Made by a program: the position numbers and the translations under genes. Shown here in pieces: positions 47,901 to 59,555 of a stretch of DNA of 64,000 nucleotides. Origin of the DNA: Alnus glutinosa. Taxonomy: Eukaryota; Streptophyta; Magnoliopsida; Fagales; Betulaceae. The stretch lies in contig NC_084898.1 in NCBI RefSeq assembly GCF_958979055.1, forward strand, positions 1,870,001 to 1,934,000, read 5' to 3'. The stretch's first letter is position 1. Each line of letters opens with the position of its first letter. The notes under the pieces were generated by a model that did no database searches, was not told the DNA's origin, and saw only the letters and a program-made list of their open reading frames with translations.

Positions 47901-49321
47901 GGCCTCGTTTGGTTTGTGGAATGTCTATTCCATTAGGAAAATGAATAACTATTCATGGGAATAGATGAAGGTGGAATGGAATAACTATTCCTATTCTTTT
48001 GTTTGGTTGTAACGGTGGAATAGAACATTGCATATGTATTATTTTGTTTGGTACAGTGCAATACATTGGTGAATGGAATCATATTATAATCAAATTTCCT
48101 AAAACACCCTTATAATACAAATATAATTTATATTCTTAAGGACATTTTTTTTTTCTTTATTTAAGAAACATAAACAATCATACTATGACATTTTTTTGTT
48201 TTTTTTTTGTTTTTTTTTAATTTCATAGAGTTCATGGCTTCTTTTTTTTTTTTTTCATATACAATTACGCTACAAAATGATTTATAAGGGAAAAAAAAAA
48301 AACACACACACACACACACACAGACATAATCATCATATCACCATCATAAAAAAATAAAAAAATAAATAAAATAAAATAAAATAGATCATCTGCAAAGCCC
48401 TTTTTATTTTATTCTTTTTTATTTGTTTTCCAACAACAAACATTCATTCTTTGCTTACAAAGTAAAATGATTTATAAGAAAAAAAAAAAAAAAACATAAT
48501 CATCATAAAAAAAAAAATAAATCATCTACAAAACCCTTTTTATTTTATTATTTTTTATTTATTTTTCAACAACAAACATTCGTTCTTTGCTTACAAAGTT
48601 TTTCTCAAACCTTCACAAGACAATTGGAGTCCCCCCAATATTAAGAGGTACTCGTTTTGCTATGTCTAAGTGCATTCTGTAGGCTAACTCATAGGAGGAG
48701 GAAAAAAAAAAAAGGAAAAAAAGAAAAGAAAGAAAGACTACCCCACAACAAATTAAGTTGGTTGAGAAACAGAGAGAGGAGGATGAGAATATAATTACAG
48801 AGATGGAGAGAGATACTGATGGTGCATTTAAGTGATGAATTTTTGAAATCAGAATTAAATTCTTATTTTGTTTGCGAATTTTGAGATTTTACTTTTTAGA
48901 AAAAATTGAATAAAATATGATTTGTTTATAAAAAGTTGAATAAAATATAATTTGTTTTTTAAAAAAAGTTGAATAAAATATGATTTATTTTTGAAAAAAG
49001 TAGAATCAGAATTATATTTTATTGTCAAAATTTCGTATCCAAACACACCATGAGTTGAGAAACAGAGAGAGAGGGATAAGAGACTTGGGTGTTGAGAGGG
49101 TTGAGGTTTTTGGGCAAAAGACGAATTTTATTTATTCCCACAGGAAAGGAATAGGTATTCCACTCCTTTTTGAGTGGAATACCTATTCCTCTTCGTAAGG
49201 GAATAGCTATTCCGTGGAAATAACTATTCCCTTAAATAATATACAACCAAACAAAGGAATAGCTATTCCGTAGGAATAGCTATTCCTTTCTATGGGTCTA
49301 ATCCGCAAACCAAACGAGACC
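47901..49321. mobile_element. Harbinger-like inverted-repeat element, 1.4 kb
   Basis: Ends are GGCCTCGTTTGGTTTGTGGA at left and GGTCTCGTTTGGTTTGCGGA on the complement at right, flanked by TTA (47898-47900 and 49322-49324). Subterminal zones repeat GGAATAGCTATTCC-type palindromic words. The interior is A+T-rich and contains a duplicated stretch (CAACAACAAACATTC at about 48,431 and 48,569). No transposase is visible. Confidence 0.75.
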
Positions 49322-49324
49322 TTA

Positions 49325-50090
49325 TTTTTCAGTACTGGGGCCAGGGATGGAATTAAAAAGTTAATTTTAGGAGGGTCTAGACTGTAGTTATTTTTTTTTT
49401 AAGGGGCCAAAGTTGAAAAATAAAACCTAAAATGTGTTTTTTTTTTTTTTTTTTTTTTCTTTTTTTTTTTTTCTTTTTTAACAAAATTAGAAGCTAAAAA
49501 AAAAAAAAAAAAAAAAGTAAAAAAAGAAAAGCATTTTTGACAATTTTTTTTGCTGGAGGGGCTGGGGCCATCGCCCCCCTTTAGTTTCATTACTGACTAT
49601 ATTTACGAGTTAATTGTACACAAATATTGGAATTGTGGGGGTTTGATTACCATGAAATAGAAATTATAAAATAAAATAAAATAAGGGCCAAATAAAAAAC
49701 CTGAGCATCGTCTTTTCACACCTCCCATGAAAAATAGCTAGATATATTTCATTTGCTGATTCGCTTCCTTGAGAACGAAATTTGGCTGCAATTTTTTTGA
49801 CAATTTGTTTGCCTGGCCTCATTAGCCTGCTCAATTGTTAATTAATTGTGGTTCTCGAGCTTAAACTGTCCACACAATTAGCTTTGACGACACTGTTATT
49901 CTTCACGAGAGTCAAGAGAAGTAACAAATTTTTAGGTTTCTCTTTTAGCGACTTCGACTTAATCAGCAAGATGTTAAAACGCACCGTTTAAAGTTTAAAC
50001 TTATGCATCGTTTAAAGCATTATTTTTTTTAATAAAAAATAAAAAAATAAACCATATTTATAAATAAAACAGGGACCCTAAAGTCAATGA
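49325..50090. other. A/T-run intergenic DNA
   Basis: This contains long T and A runs (49,436-49,520) and a GGGGCCAAAG/GGGGCTGGGGCC inverted motif like the short repeat at 18,313. No gene is recognised. Confidence 0.35.
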
Positions 50091-50533
50091 TCAGGGTTGT
50101 AGAGACTCCCGTACAAAAAACAATGTCAAAAATACAATGTCAGAGATATAAGGTGAAGTTTCCTCTACCCATATTGAATACAAAACATTAAACACAACTC
50201 TTTTTGCTAGAGCATGAGCAGCAAAATAAGCCTCCATTGTCACATGAAGAATGGTAGAGGAGCGAAAGGAGTTCAGTTTTGACTTAATACCTTTAGTATG
50301 AGCGTGTCAAATTCTGCTCAGAGAAGGGAAGTCTGAATTGATCTCCTTCACTACCTGCTGAGCATCTAGTATGATGTCAAGCAAACCTAAATCTTCACTG
50401 AGCATAACAGCGTATAAAGTAGCCCAGGTACGGTCTCTGCAACAAGTGGATTGGCATGTCTACTAAGTGTTAGGCTACGAGCTACCGAGACCTGTCCCTG
50501 CGAATCGCGCGCAATGATTCCAACACCAAAGAA
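50091..50533 (-). pseudogene. LINE-derived RNase H-like domain remnant
   Basis: On the minus strand the translation begins FFGVGIIARDSQGQ, then ARSLTL, NPLVAE, and after a frameshift LSEDLGLLDIILDAQQVV and INSDFPSLSRI, then a stop. It continues with FRSSTILHV, EAYFAAHALAK and IWVEE. This order is that of the RNase H-type domain at the end of plant LINE polyproteins, also found in free-standing copies. At least one frameshift and one stop show it is dead. Confidence 0.7.
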
Positions 50534-52377
50534 ACTAAATTTGTAATGCTCCATATTTTATTAGACACAATATATTAATAATAAAAAATAAAAAAATAAA
50601 AATCTCACAACATGCACAGCAAGTTGTCTTCTTCTTCTCTTCTTTCTTTTCTTCATCTTCTTCCTTCTTCTTTTTTTTTTCTTTTTTTTTCTTCTTCTGT
50701 TCTTTTACCAAGACAAGAACAGAGAGAGAGAATAGAGATAGAGAGATGAGAGGAGAGAGAAAGGGAGCCAAAGGAGAAGAAGATCGGACTCGATCTTCCG
50801 GTGGGTGAGCTGGGTCGACGCCGGCGACACAATTTTTGGTGAAACCCGGAGGAAGACCCGCGACCCATTGAGCCGTAACCCGGGAGGAGCTCCGATCGTG
50901 TATTTCAGTTGTTTTCTTCCATGTTTTAAAATGGGCACCACAAATTTTGGTAGATTTTCTTTTGAAGAATTTAATTTTTAGAAAACTGATGGGGTATCAA
51001 GAAGGAAAATTTTATGTTGATTTGGAGGAACAACAAAATGGGTATTTTGTCTTTGGGTTGTAAATTTTGGAAGATTTGGTGTATTAATTTATGTTTGGAT
51101 ATTAGTACTAGAAATTAGTGATTTCCTTTAAATGGAAGTGAATTACTGTTGGAAATTTTTGTGGAGGGCCGTAATTATGGGTTGATGTTTGGTTGGGTGT
51201 TTGAACCGATTATGGATTGTAGAGTAGTTTTCAGGTTATGTGTACTGAGTTGAGTGATCGATGGCCTGGGTAGACTCTCCTGTTTTGACTGTGTATTGTA
51301 GGTCGTAGGTTTTGCTTGTGTGTTTCCCTGTTTTTGGACTAAAGGTTTGACCGAATGGGGATTTTGGGCAATCGGGTACTGTTCTGTTTTAAATGGGTAT
51401 TTGTAGTGTTTTGGTGTTGTGATGTGTTCCCTGTTCTGGTTATGTTGTGAATTGGTGATAATCTTTCTAAATGATTTTACAGAGAAGTTTTATGAAAGAC
51501 TTTTGGTTAGTGACTGATTGGGTTGAAATCTCGTTTATGGAAAATTTTGTTTGGGTTTCAATATATTGAAAATTATTGATCTATTGGTTAATTTGAGAAT
51601 AAATTCTAGGTTTGCCTGAGAATGTTGTTTTTGTTCTATTTACGATTTATCGTTAGATGATTTTTAGGGCATTGAGTTTCTGCTTAACGGCTTGAGGATT
51701 TATCATGTTTTGGACAAATTGATAAGAATTGAGTTCTCTCTTGATGATCGGATGGTGTTTATGTTTTGGATAAGGTCCTATTATGTTGCCATAAATTTTA
51801 ATGATTTCAACTTAATATTGGTTTGTTTGGATATGATGTTTCGGATTAAGGATTAATTAATTCAAGGGAACTGTTGTTTTGGGGAATTTCTGCGGGATAG
51901 GCCACATGAGTTCATATTAAAATTTCGTAGAGCGTTGATGAATTAGTCACTAAGTAGTAAAATGGACTTATGAATATTGATGGATAATACAATTTGGAGA
52001 CCTCTTGTTATGTGTTATGTTTATTTTAGTTAAGTTGTAGGCTTCAAATTTCAAAATATTCTTCTAAGCTTCTTCTTTCAATTTATTTAGGTAGAAGGTC
52101 GACTCTCATGCTAATGGATAATCCAGGTAAGGGGATACAACACCGAAAAACCTCAATAAGATTTTATTACAAATCTTTTGAGAAAGTGTTAGGAAATTTT
52201 ACGAAGTATTTACTTACGTGATTTTAATGTCAAGCTTTTATTACTCATATGTTATTATTCAAGAATTTTGTGCATAAATTACAGTTATGATTAAGAACAT
52301 TTTAAAGTTATGATTTATGACTAATTACAGTTATGATCAAGAGCACTTCAAAGTTATGGATTATGTATACTTACAGG
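50534..52377. other. Unassigned intergenic DNA
   Basis: 50,620-50,760 is CT/GA-rich low-complexity sequence. 50,780-50,910 is GC-rich and looks leader-like. 50,940-52,370 is T/G-rich, resembling a plant intron or a retroelement noncoding region. I find no supportable coding sequence. It could be the degraded 5' part of the copia element that follows, but no 5' LTR is visible. Confidence 0.3.
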
Positions 52378-53077
52378 GATGATGGTGATCTTCTCCCTGA
52401 TCCTACTTCATACCGTCGATTGATAGGAAAGTTAATTTACTTAACCATCACTCGGCCTAACATTTCCTTTTCTGTTCAAGTTCTCAATTAGTTCATGCAC
52501 AGTCCTCGGCAACCACACATGGCTGTTGCTTCTCGGCTTCTATGTTATCTTAAAGGTTCTCCAAGACAAGGCCTCTTTTATCCTGTTTCTTCAGATCTTA
52601 AGATTAAAGCCTTCTGTGATAGTGATTGGGTTGCTTGTTCTGATTCTCAACTGTCTATTACTGGATTTTGTGTTTTTATTGGAGATGCTCTTGTTTTTTG
52701 GAAATCCAAGAAACAACACACTGTTTCTCGTTCCTCGGCTGAAGCAGAATATCGGCCCATGGCAGCTTGTTCTTGTGAACTCACTTGGTTATTTTCTCTT
52801 CTTCGTGATTTTCACATTCCTCATTCTCAACCAGCTCTTTTATTCTGTTACAACAAGGCTGCTCTCCACATTGCAGCTAATCCTGCTTTTCAAGAGATTA
52901 CTAAGCATATCGATATCAATTGCCACCTTGTTCGTGATAAAATTTACTTCAAACAATGTACATTACTACTCAGCATCAACTTGTTGATATTTTTACTAAA
53001 GCTCTTGGCAGAGCTCCTTTAGAAGACTTGCTTTCCAAGGAATATAGTCAATATATATTCATCTTGAGGGGGAGTAT
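52378..53077 (+). pseudogene. Ty1/copia polyprotein remnant (reverse transcriptase end and RNase H)
   Basis: The translation contains [20 protein letters not shown], then an in-frame TAG before FMHSPRQPHMAVASRLL, YLKGSPRQGLFY, AFCDSDWVACSDS, VFWKSKKQHTVSRSSAEAEY, and KHIDINCHLVRDKI: the C-terminal part of a copia polyprotein. A frameshift near 52,960 separates the final LVDIFTKAL segment. A purine tract (CTTGAGGGGGAGTA) at 53063-53076 leads into the LTR. The 5' part is missing. Confidence 0.85.
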
Positions 53078-53394
53078 TGCGAATACACCTCAGCTGGGCA
53101 TATGAATTCCTTTGTACAACTGTCTTCATTCTTAGCTGCTTACATGGATATGCATGCGTCCATAAGATGCTCTGGCTAAAAGATTGTAAAAGCTTTTTTT
53201 TTTGTTAGTTTGTTAGAACGAGCTGTATAAATTCTTTTAAGTTATTTGCCATTTCTATTCTCTGCGGCTGTATTCTTTCCATTTTCCTTGTATAGCATTA
53301 TTTCTTATATGTGTTTGTAACCTGCTCGATGAAATACCAATGAGAAATATTCCTTAGTTTCTTTCGCACTCAATTCTTCACTCAATATTTCACA
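53078..53394 (+). repeat. 3' LTR of the copia remnant
   Basis: It begins TGCGAATACACC right after the purine tract and ends TTTCACA, about 317 bp, with A/T-rich promoter-like sequence inside. The partner LTR is not in the window, so the right end is set only by the CA terminus. Confidence 0.55.
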
Positions 53395-53745
53395 GAACAT
53401 GAATCGGATATAGAGCTGGAAAATTGGTAAAGCTTCCCTGTGCTAAAGAAAATGACGATTGCAACCTCGGTGTCGCACAAAACCGACAATTCCTTAGCCT
53501 TCTTGAGCAACCTAGTACAGCATTTGTACAATTGTACTCTTTGAACAAGACCCAAGCAAACCACAAGTGTTGTACGAGAAAGACAACCAAATCTTTTTTA
53601 TTTTTTTTTATTTTTTTTTGTCAGATACTATGCAAGATTTATGGCGAGGAGATCGGCAAAATATTGACTATCAAGATAAAAATGAAATACAAAAAAACGA
53701 AAAAATTCATAGAAATATTAGATCAATCATTGGCGTTAATCTATA
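53395..53745. other. Intergenic or retroelement leader DNA
   Basis: A 118-codon open frame (53424-53780) runs into the primer site of the next element, so it is not treated as a gene. Confidence 0.3.
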
Positions 53746-54060
53746 GCTCTGATACCATGATAGAAAACATAATTGAATAGAAAACTAAAGATAAAATGTG
53801 GAAATAATTAAATAAGAACAAGAGATTTTACGTGGCTCGGTCTATGACCTATGTCCACAGAGTAAAGCCTAAAAGGCTACATTGTTACTCTTATTGCTTG
53901 ATATTTTCACAATACAATAGACTCCTATTTATAGAAGGGTTTGGATAGATAAGCATGGTAATCAATCAATGTGATTTTATTACCATCAAATCTGATTACA
54001 AACAAATCAATCAAATTTGATCGATTATAATTACAATAAATTGCTCAAACGGGGGGTTCT
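53746..54060 (-). mobile_element. Copia-type LTR with primer-binding site, minus orientation
   Basis: Read on the minus strand, TGGTATCAGAGC (53746-53757) is the classic initiator-methionine tRNA primer site. It directly follows a sequence ending TTTTCTATCA, so an LTR of a minus-strand copia element extends right from 53,758. The interior has the phrase TTACGTGGCTCGGTC, common in copia LTRs. The far end is uncertain and no coding region remains. Confidence 0.6.
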
Positions 54061-54845
54061 TCTTTTCCTTTTTTTATTTTTTTTTTTAAAAAAAGTTTTT
54101 ATGTTTATATATATATTATTAAAAGTGACACATGTCATTATTCTATTAGAGATGACATTGCATACTAACAAAATCTGTCAAGTATTTTGACAAAATTTAA
54201 CTACATAAACTACATTGTTAGTTTACCCTACCTAACAACTTCTTAAATATTTTTTAAACCACATAAAATAATTTATAATTTAGAAAAATAAAGGGCTCAA
54301 GCTTTGGCCATATATGTGTATACTGCTATTTATGACTTTGTTGGGTGAACTAGATGTCTAGGACATTTGTTGGAGTACGTGAAAACTCGGCCTGAAGTAG
54401 AGGTGTAAGATGAGTCCAGTCGCTCGTAAACTCGGCTTGATTCAGTTCTGTTAAACTCGATTCGGTCTCGATTTAAATAATAAATAAGCTGTTCGTGAAC
54501 ACAATAATATGTTCGAATATTAAATAATATACACTCGAGTCAACTCGTATAACTTCATTTTTACAAAAAAAAAAAAATCGTATTATTTTAATTTTGTAAT
54601 AAGAACACTTAAATAAAAAGAAATTATCTTTCTAATATGATAGATATAACTTGAATTAATGATGTGAGTTTAATTTTATATATCTATATGTACATGAGTG
54701 TGTTTGTGAGTCTGTGTGGTTATATGTGTACATGCACACGCGTAATTTGTGTATGTGCATAATGAATTTATATACATATATATAAACGATTATATTATTT
54801 GAGATTCAAGTTAATTTATTTAATGAACTCAAATGATAAAATTTT
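54061..54845. other. Repeat-like A+T-rich DNA
   Basis: Sequence from about 54,400 (GTGTAAGATGAGTCC and AACTCGGCTTGATTC words) is related in inverted sense to that near 55,690-55,845 (ACTCGACTCGGATCGGCTCG). This suggests an old hAT-like element split by the insert at 54,846. The edges are not clear. Confidence 0.35.
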
Positions 54846-55562
54846 GGCTTAAATACCTCTTTGCCTCTTATGGTTTGAAAACATTATTTTTTGCCTCATC
54901 AGTTTTCATTTTCTTCATAGGTGGTACCTGAACGATGGGTAAAGATGAAAATGGTACATCTGTCAATTTTTCAGTCCAAAACTTACGGATATCCACGTCA
55001 ACGACACGTGGCACAATTAAAATTGCAACACGTGGCTGCCATTTTTTTTTTTTTTTAAAAAAAAAAAATTTAATTTTGAGCCTTTTTTTTTTTAAAAAAA
55101 AATGTAGGGGTGGCTCAGCCATGTGGCCGGCCACCCCCATTTTGGCCAAGAAGGTGGCGAAGCCACCCCCAAGGCCATTTTTTGGGGGTAGTTCGGCTAC
55201 CCCCAAGGCCATTTTCAGGGGTGGTTCGGCCACCCTCAAGGGTCAAAACATAATTATTATTATTTTCACTTTGGCCCTTGGGGGTGGCCGAACCACCCTC
55301 GTGTGAGCCACCCCTACGTTTTTTTTTTTTTTAAAAGGCTCAAAATTAAAAAAAAAAAAAAAAAATTGGCAGCCACATGTCGCAGTTTTAATGGTGCCAC
55401 ATGTTGCTGACGTGGAAATCCGTCAATTTTGAACGAAAAAATTGATAGATGTATAATTTTCATCTTTTTTCATAGCACATGTACCACCTATTAAGAAAAT
55501 GAAAATTGAGGAGGTAAAAAGTAAAGTTTTTAAATCACATAGGGCAAAGAAGTATTTAACCC
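54846..55562. mobile_element. Mutator-like foldback element, 717 bp
   Basis: Long inverted arms (about 54,846-55,130 against 55,270-55,562) start GGCTTAAATACCTCTTTGCC and, on the complement, GGGTTAAATACTTCTTTGCC. The 9-bp flanks TAAAATTTT (54837-54845) and TAAGATTTT (55563-55571) differ at one base. The arms contain paired GGGGTGGC/GCCACCCC blocks. The two open frames on opposite strands are products of the foldback. Confidence 0.75.
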
Positions 55563-55571
55563 TAAGATTTT

Positions 55572-56024
55572 AACAATATTTAATTAATTAATGACTAATA
55601 TGAATTTACAAAAATGTAAACAATCATACTATTTACTTTATATAAAAAATGAATAAATTAATTGAACAGCTCATGATAAGATTAAGCTCGACTCGTGTTC
55701 GAAATAAAATTAAACGAGTTAAATTTGAACAAAATAAATAACTTGGTAATAAATTCGAGCTCAACTTATGTTCGAAATAAAATTAAATGAGTAAAACCTA
55801 AATATTCGATACTCGACTCGGATCGGCTCGAATAGGGCCTAGCCCTAAAGTGAGTCAAGTGGCTAGGTCATGAGATTGGGCAACGTTTGGGTCTGAATCC
55901 AAAATCCCAGGTCACAGATAGAATTCCAATCTCAACTATTAAACTAAAAAAGCAATAGATTTACAATTCCCTCAGCAATTTCAATCTCTGTCTGGTGCAA
56001 CATATGCAAAGGTCCGAAGCAGCA
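55572..56024. other. Region upstream of the DHHC gene
   Basis: This ends the older split repeat (to about 55,845) and then has about 180 bases of promoter and leader. There are two upstream in-frame ATGs at 55,995 and 56,004. I see no clear TATA box. Confidence 0.4.
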
Positions 56025-59000
56025 ATGGCGTGTAACGTGTTCAAGTTCTGTTCGGCCCTGCGTGTGCTCGGGTCCATCATGATCGTACTGGTCCTTGCCG
56101 TAGCCGGCCTCTCCTATTACACCATGGTCATAGCCAATTACGGCCCAGCTCTCTTCCATGGCGGCCTTCTGAATTCGCTCATCGCTTTCGCTGTCCTGCT
56201 CTTGTTCCATTCCTTGGTATTTTCTACTTCCTGTACCTCTTCAATTGGTTATTAGTTCAGCTATATAGGCACCCTTTTGTCTAAGCAACAAGATTTTGTT
56301 GGAGGTTATGATTTGATATTGTTTGGTCAATTAGAAAATGAAAGAAAAGCAAAGAAAATCGTAGACACTAAAACAGTAGTAGAGTTAATGGAAGGTTAAA
56401 TTTCATTCTCATTTCCTATATGTTCCCTAACCTCGGCAGCAAAAGAAATTAGTTTGTGAAAGTTATTAATACATATTTTATTTTCTTTTGTAGTTTCTTT
56501 TTAAATTTGGATTTATTGTGAACTTGATATCTTTAGTTATAAGGAATTTTAATTCTCAACGAGCTGGAAAAAGTGACATTTCTTTGCTGCTTTTATGCCA
56601 TGCAACCAATTTTATTATGGGGAGCAAGTGTTAGTTGAGGTTCTTGAAGGAAAAAAGAAAGGTGCCATTTTTTTCCTTTTCAACTGATTTCAAACACAAA
56701 ACTTGGTATGATGATAACTGATTAAGGTGTAAAATAATATATTGTACTAAGATTCTATAAGTTGATTTTGTTATGTAGTTGGTGATGCTATTATGGAGCT
56801 ACTTTTCTGTTGTTGTTACAAACCCGGGCAGTGTTCCTCCGAATTGGATGCCTGTAATGGACGAGGAGAAAGGAGACATGGATCCATTGATGGCCTCAGA
56901 ATATAGTGGCCCGGGTTTAGGCTCAAGCCAGTCAACTATGGACCCTTCAAATCCAGGAATACGGTTCTGTCGAAAGTGCAAGCAATTTAAACCACCTCGT
57001 TGCCATCACTGTTCTGTTTGTGAGTTCTTTGCATTAAATACTGCTTTCAAAACTTATTTTTGTAGTAAACTACTATAAAATTTTTTTTATTGGACTGTCA
57101 TACTGAACCGTAAAGAAGAAAAACATATGCATTTGTTTCAGGTGGGAGGTGCATATTGAAAATGGACCATCATTGCGTTTGGGTTGTTAATTGTGTTGGG
57201 GCGTTGAACTACAAGTACTTCTTTCTTTTCTTGGTATGTCGATTGTACTTCTTTATCTTTCAAGTCTCTTTGTGTAGCAGTATGCTCATGCACTAGCATG
57301 AGTGGTTTGTTCCCTTTGCCAATTAATGGGAACGGGAATCAAGATTGTTGATTTCCAATTGAATTTTATTTTCCTCATTTGTTGATTATCATCATTTGCA
57401 TGATGTTCTTGTCAATTTCTACGTCCTCTTGCTTATTATGTATCATAACTAGTAGTTCATGTTACAGTAGTGTATAGAAGAAAAATATAGGATTGTAGAA
57501 CAAGTAGAAATTGATGTGGAGATTAAGTTGTGAGACAATGGAAAATGAGAAAATAAGAATGTTGGAAAAGAATTTTCAATGGAAATGGCATGTCAGAAGG
57601 ATGCCTTTTAAAATTAAGCATTGATCTAAAAGCATTGTGTCTAAACAATTTGCAACGTTTATTTGTTTAGATGTGAACCTCAGTACCTTAGGATTGGATT
57701 TTCTACCTAGGCATTTATAAAGAAAGCAAATGCTTTATAATGTTATAAACTGTACACTTATCATAAAAAGTTAATGGCATCAATAATATGGCTTCCTTTT
57801 CCTAACATAGTCTATAACAAGAGGGTTTCGGTCACAATTTTGCTGCAAGATATTATAGAGGAAGGGTTTGGGTCAACACTTACAAGTACAAGGGGAAGGG
57901 GGGGGGGGAGGAGAAGTCCTTTAAATCTTGTATATTGGGGGAAACTATACCTTACCCCATTCAAAATAACACCCGATTTGTAATCATCTCACCAAACTTT
58001 AAAAAGTGGCAATTGACCCCTTCAAACTATCTAGCACTTTCCATTTGTCATCTTGGTTAGAATTTTCTGTTAACTTGGGTGGAAAATGCATCACGTAACC
58101 TATACGTGATTGAAAGTTGTCTATTATACCGCCTATCAGATGTGTGAAAATACAAGTATGCTCCTTAGAATTTTTTATTTTATTTTATTTTTAAAAAAAA
58201 ACCTTCCCCTAGCCATGGAGCCATGGAGACCCATGGTGGGTCTCCTTCCATTTTTTTTTTTAAAAAAAATTCTAAGAGAGGGTTATAATAGATACTTTGA
58301 GTCACGTGTGGGTCACATGATGCATTTTCCATCCAAGTTAACAGAAAGTGCTAACAGAGATGGCAAATTGAAAGTGCTTGATAATTTGAAGGAACCGATT
58401 GTCACTTTTTGAAGTTTGGTGGGCTGATTGCAAATTGGGTGTGAGCTTGAGGGGGGTAAGTGCAGTTTCCCTTGTATATTAAGATAAAGCACCCGCTTGA
58501 TGTTATTGAGTACTTTGCTACAAAATATTACATGCACCATAAGCTCTCAATATTTGGATCAAAAGCCTTCAATTTCCTTCTTTTTCTTATAGATTGCCAA
58601 GGCGACTGGCCAGTTTTTAGTTGTTCTTACCACTTAAGTGCATTATGAGAAGTTTCAACTTTCAATGCACATCTTTTCTTCTCCTTAAGGAGAAACAAAA
58701 GCACTTTTAGGCACATTTATTTTGACTCTAATTATTTTATTATTATATTGTCTTATGCTTTATGCTGATAGTGTAATAGCAGTTCGGCAATGTACCGAGT
58801 TGTGTATCGATCGGCTATTGTGTTAAACTTTTTGCAGCTTTTATATGTTGATAGGCTATCGTGTTAGATTCCAATGTAACTCTTTCGCTCTAGCATAATT
58901 TTCTATTGTATAGAAATTAAATACCAATTGAAAGGCATGATTAAGTGGTATGTATGAAACAAATTTTGTTTTTTCTGAAAAAAAGAAATGACAGTATGAT

Positions 59001-59509
59001 TGAGTGGTATCTTTGTTGTCTAATTTTGATGCAGTTTTACACGTTTCTTGAGACAACTCTTGTCACCGTATCATTATTGCCATATTTTGTCTCGTTTTTC
59101 ACTGATGGTGAGATACCTGGAACACCAGGCACCCTTGCAGCCACTTTTATCACATTCAGTAAGTTCTTCAAGATATAATATCTTTAACTATGATCTGTAT
59201 CCTTATAGTACTCGTAGTAACTGTTGTTTTATCCATTCAGTTTTGAACTTATCATTTGCACTGAGTGTTCTGGGCTTCCTGATTATGCACATATCATTGG
59301 TGGCGGCAAATACCACCACAATTGAGGTAGTTCCTTTTTCTGGTTACTCTTCCCGTTGTTTCCCATTTAATTGTCAATGGATTCGTACTCGTAAATGTCT
59401 CACATAAAGTTCTTGATCACTCAGTTTTCTTGTTTTTAGGCATATGAGAAGAAAAACACTCCTCAATGGCACTATGACCTAGGATGGAAGAAAAACCTTG
59501 AACAGGTTA

Positions 59510-59555
<46 letters not shown>

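Noticed and set aside
53424..53780. 118-codon plus-strand open frame
   Set aside because: It runs through poly-T and into the primer site of a copia LTR; no recognisable motifs.
54868..55306. Two 123-codon open frames on opposite strands
   Set aside because: They mirror each other because the region is a foldback transposon.
55995..56024. Upstream in-frame ATGs (55,995 and 56,004) of the DHHC gene
   Set aside because: The 56,025 start gives an N-terminus like that of plant PAT13/14 proteins; the extra residues look like leader sequence.
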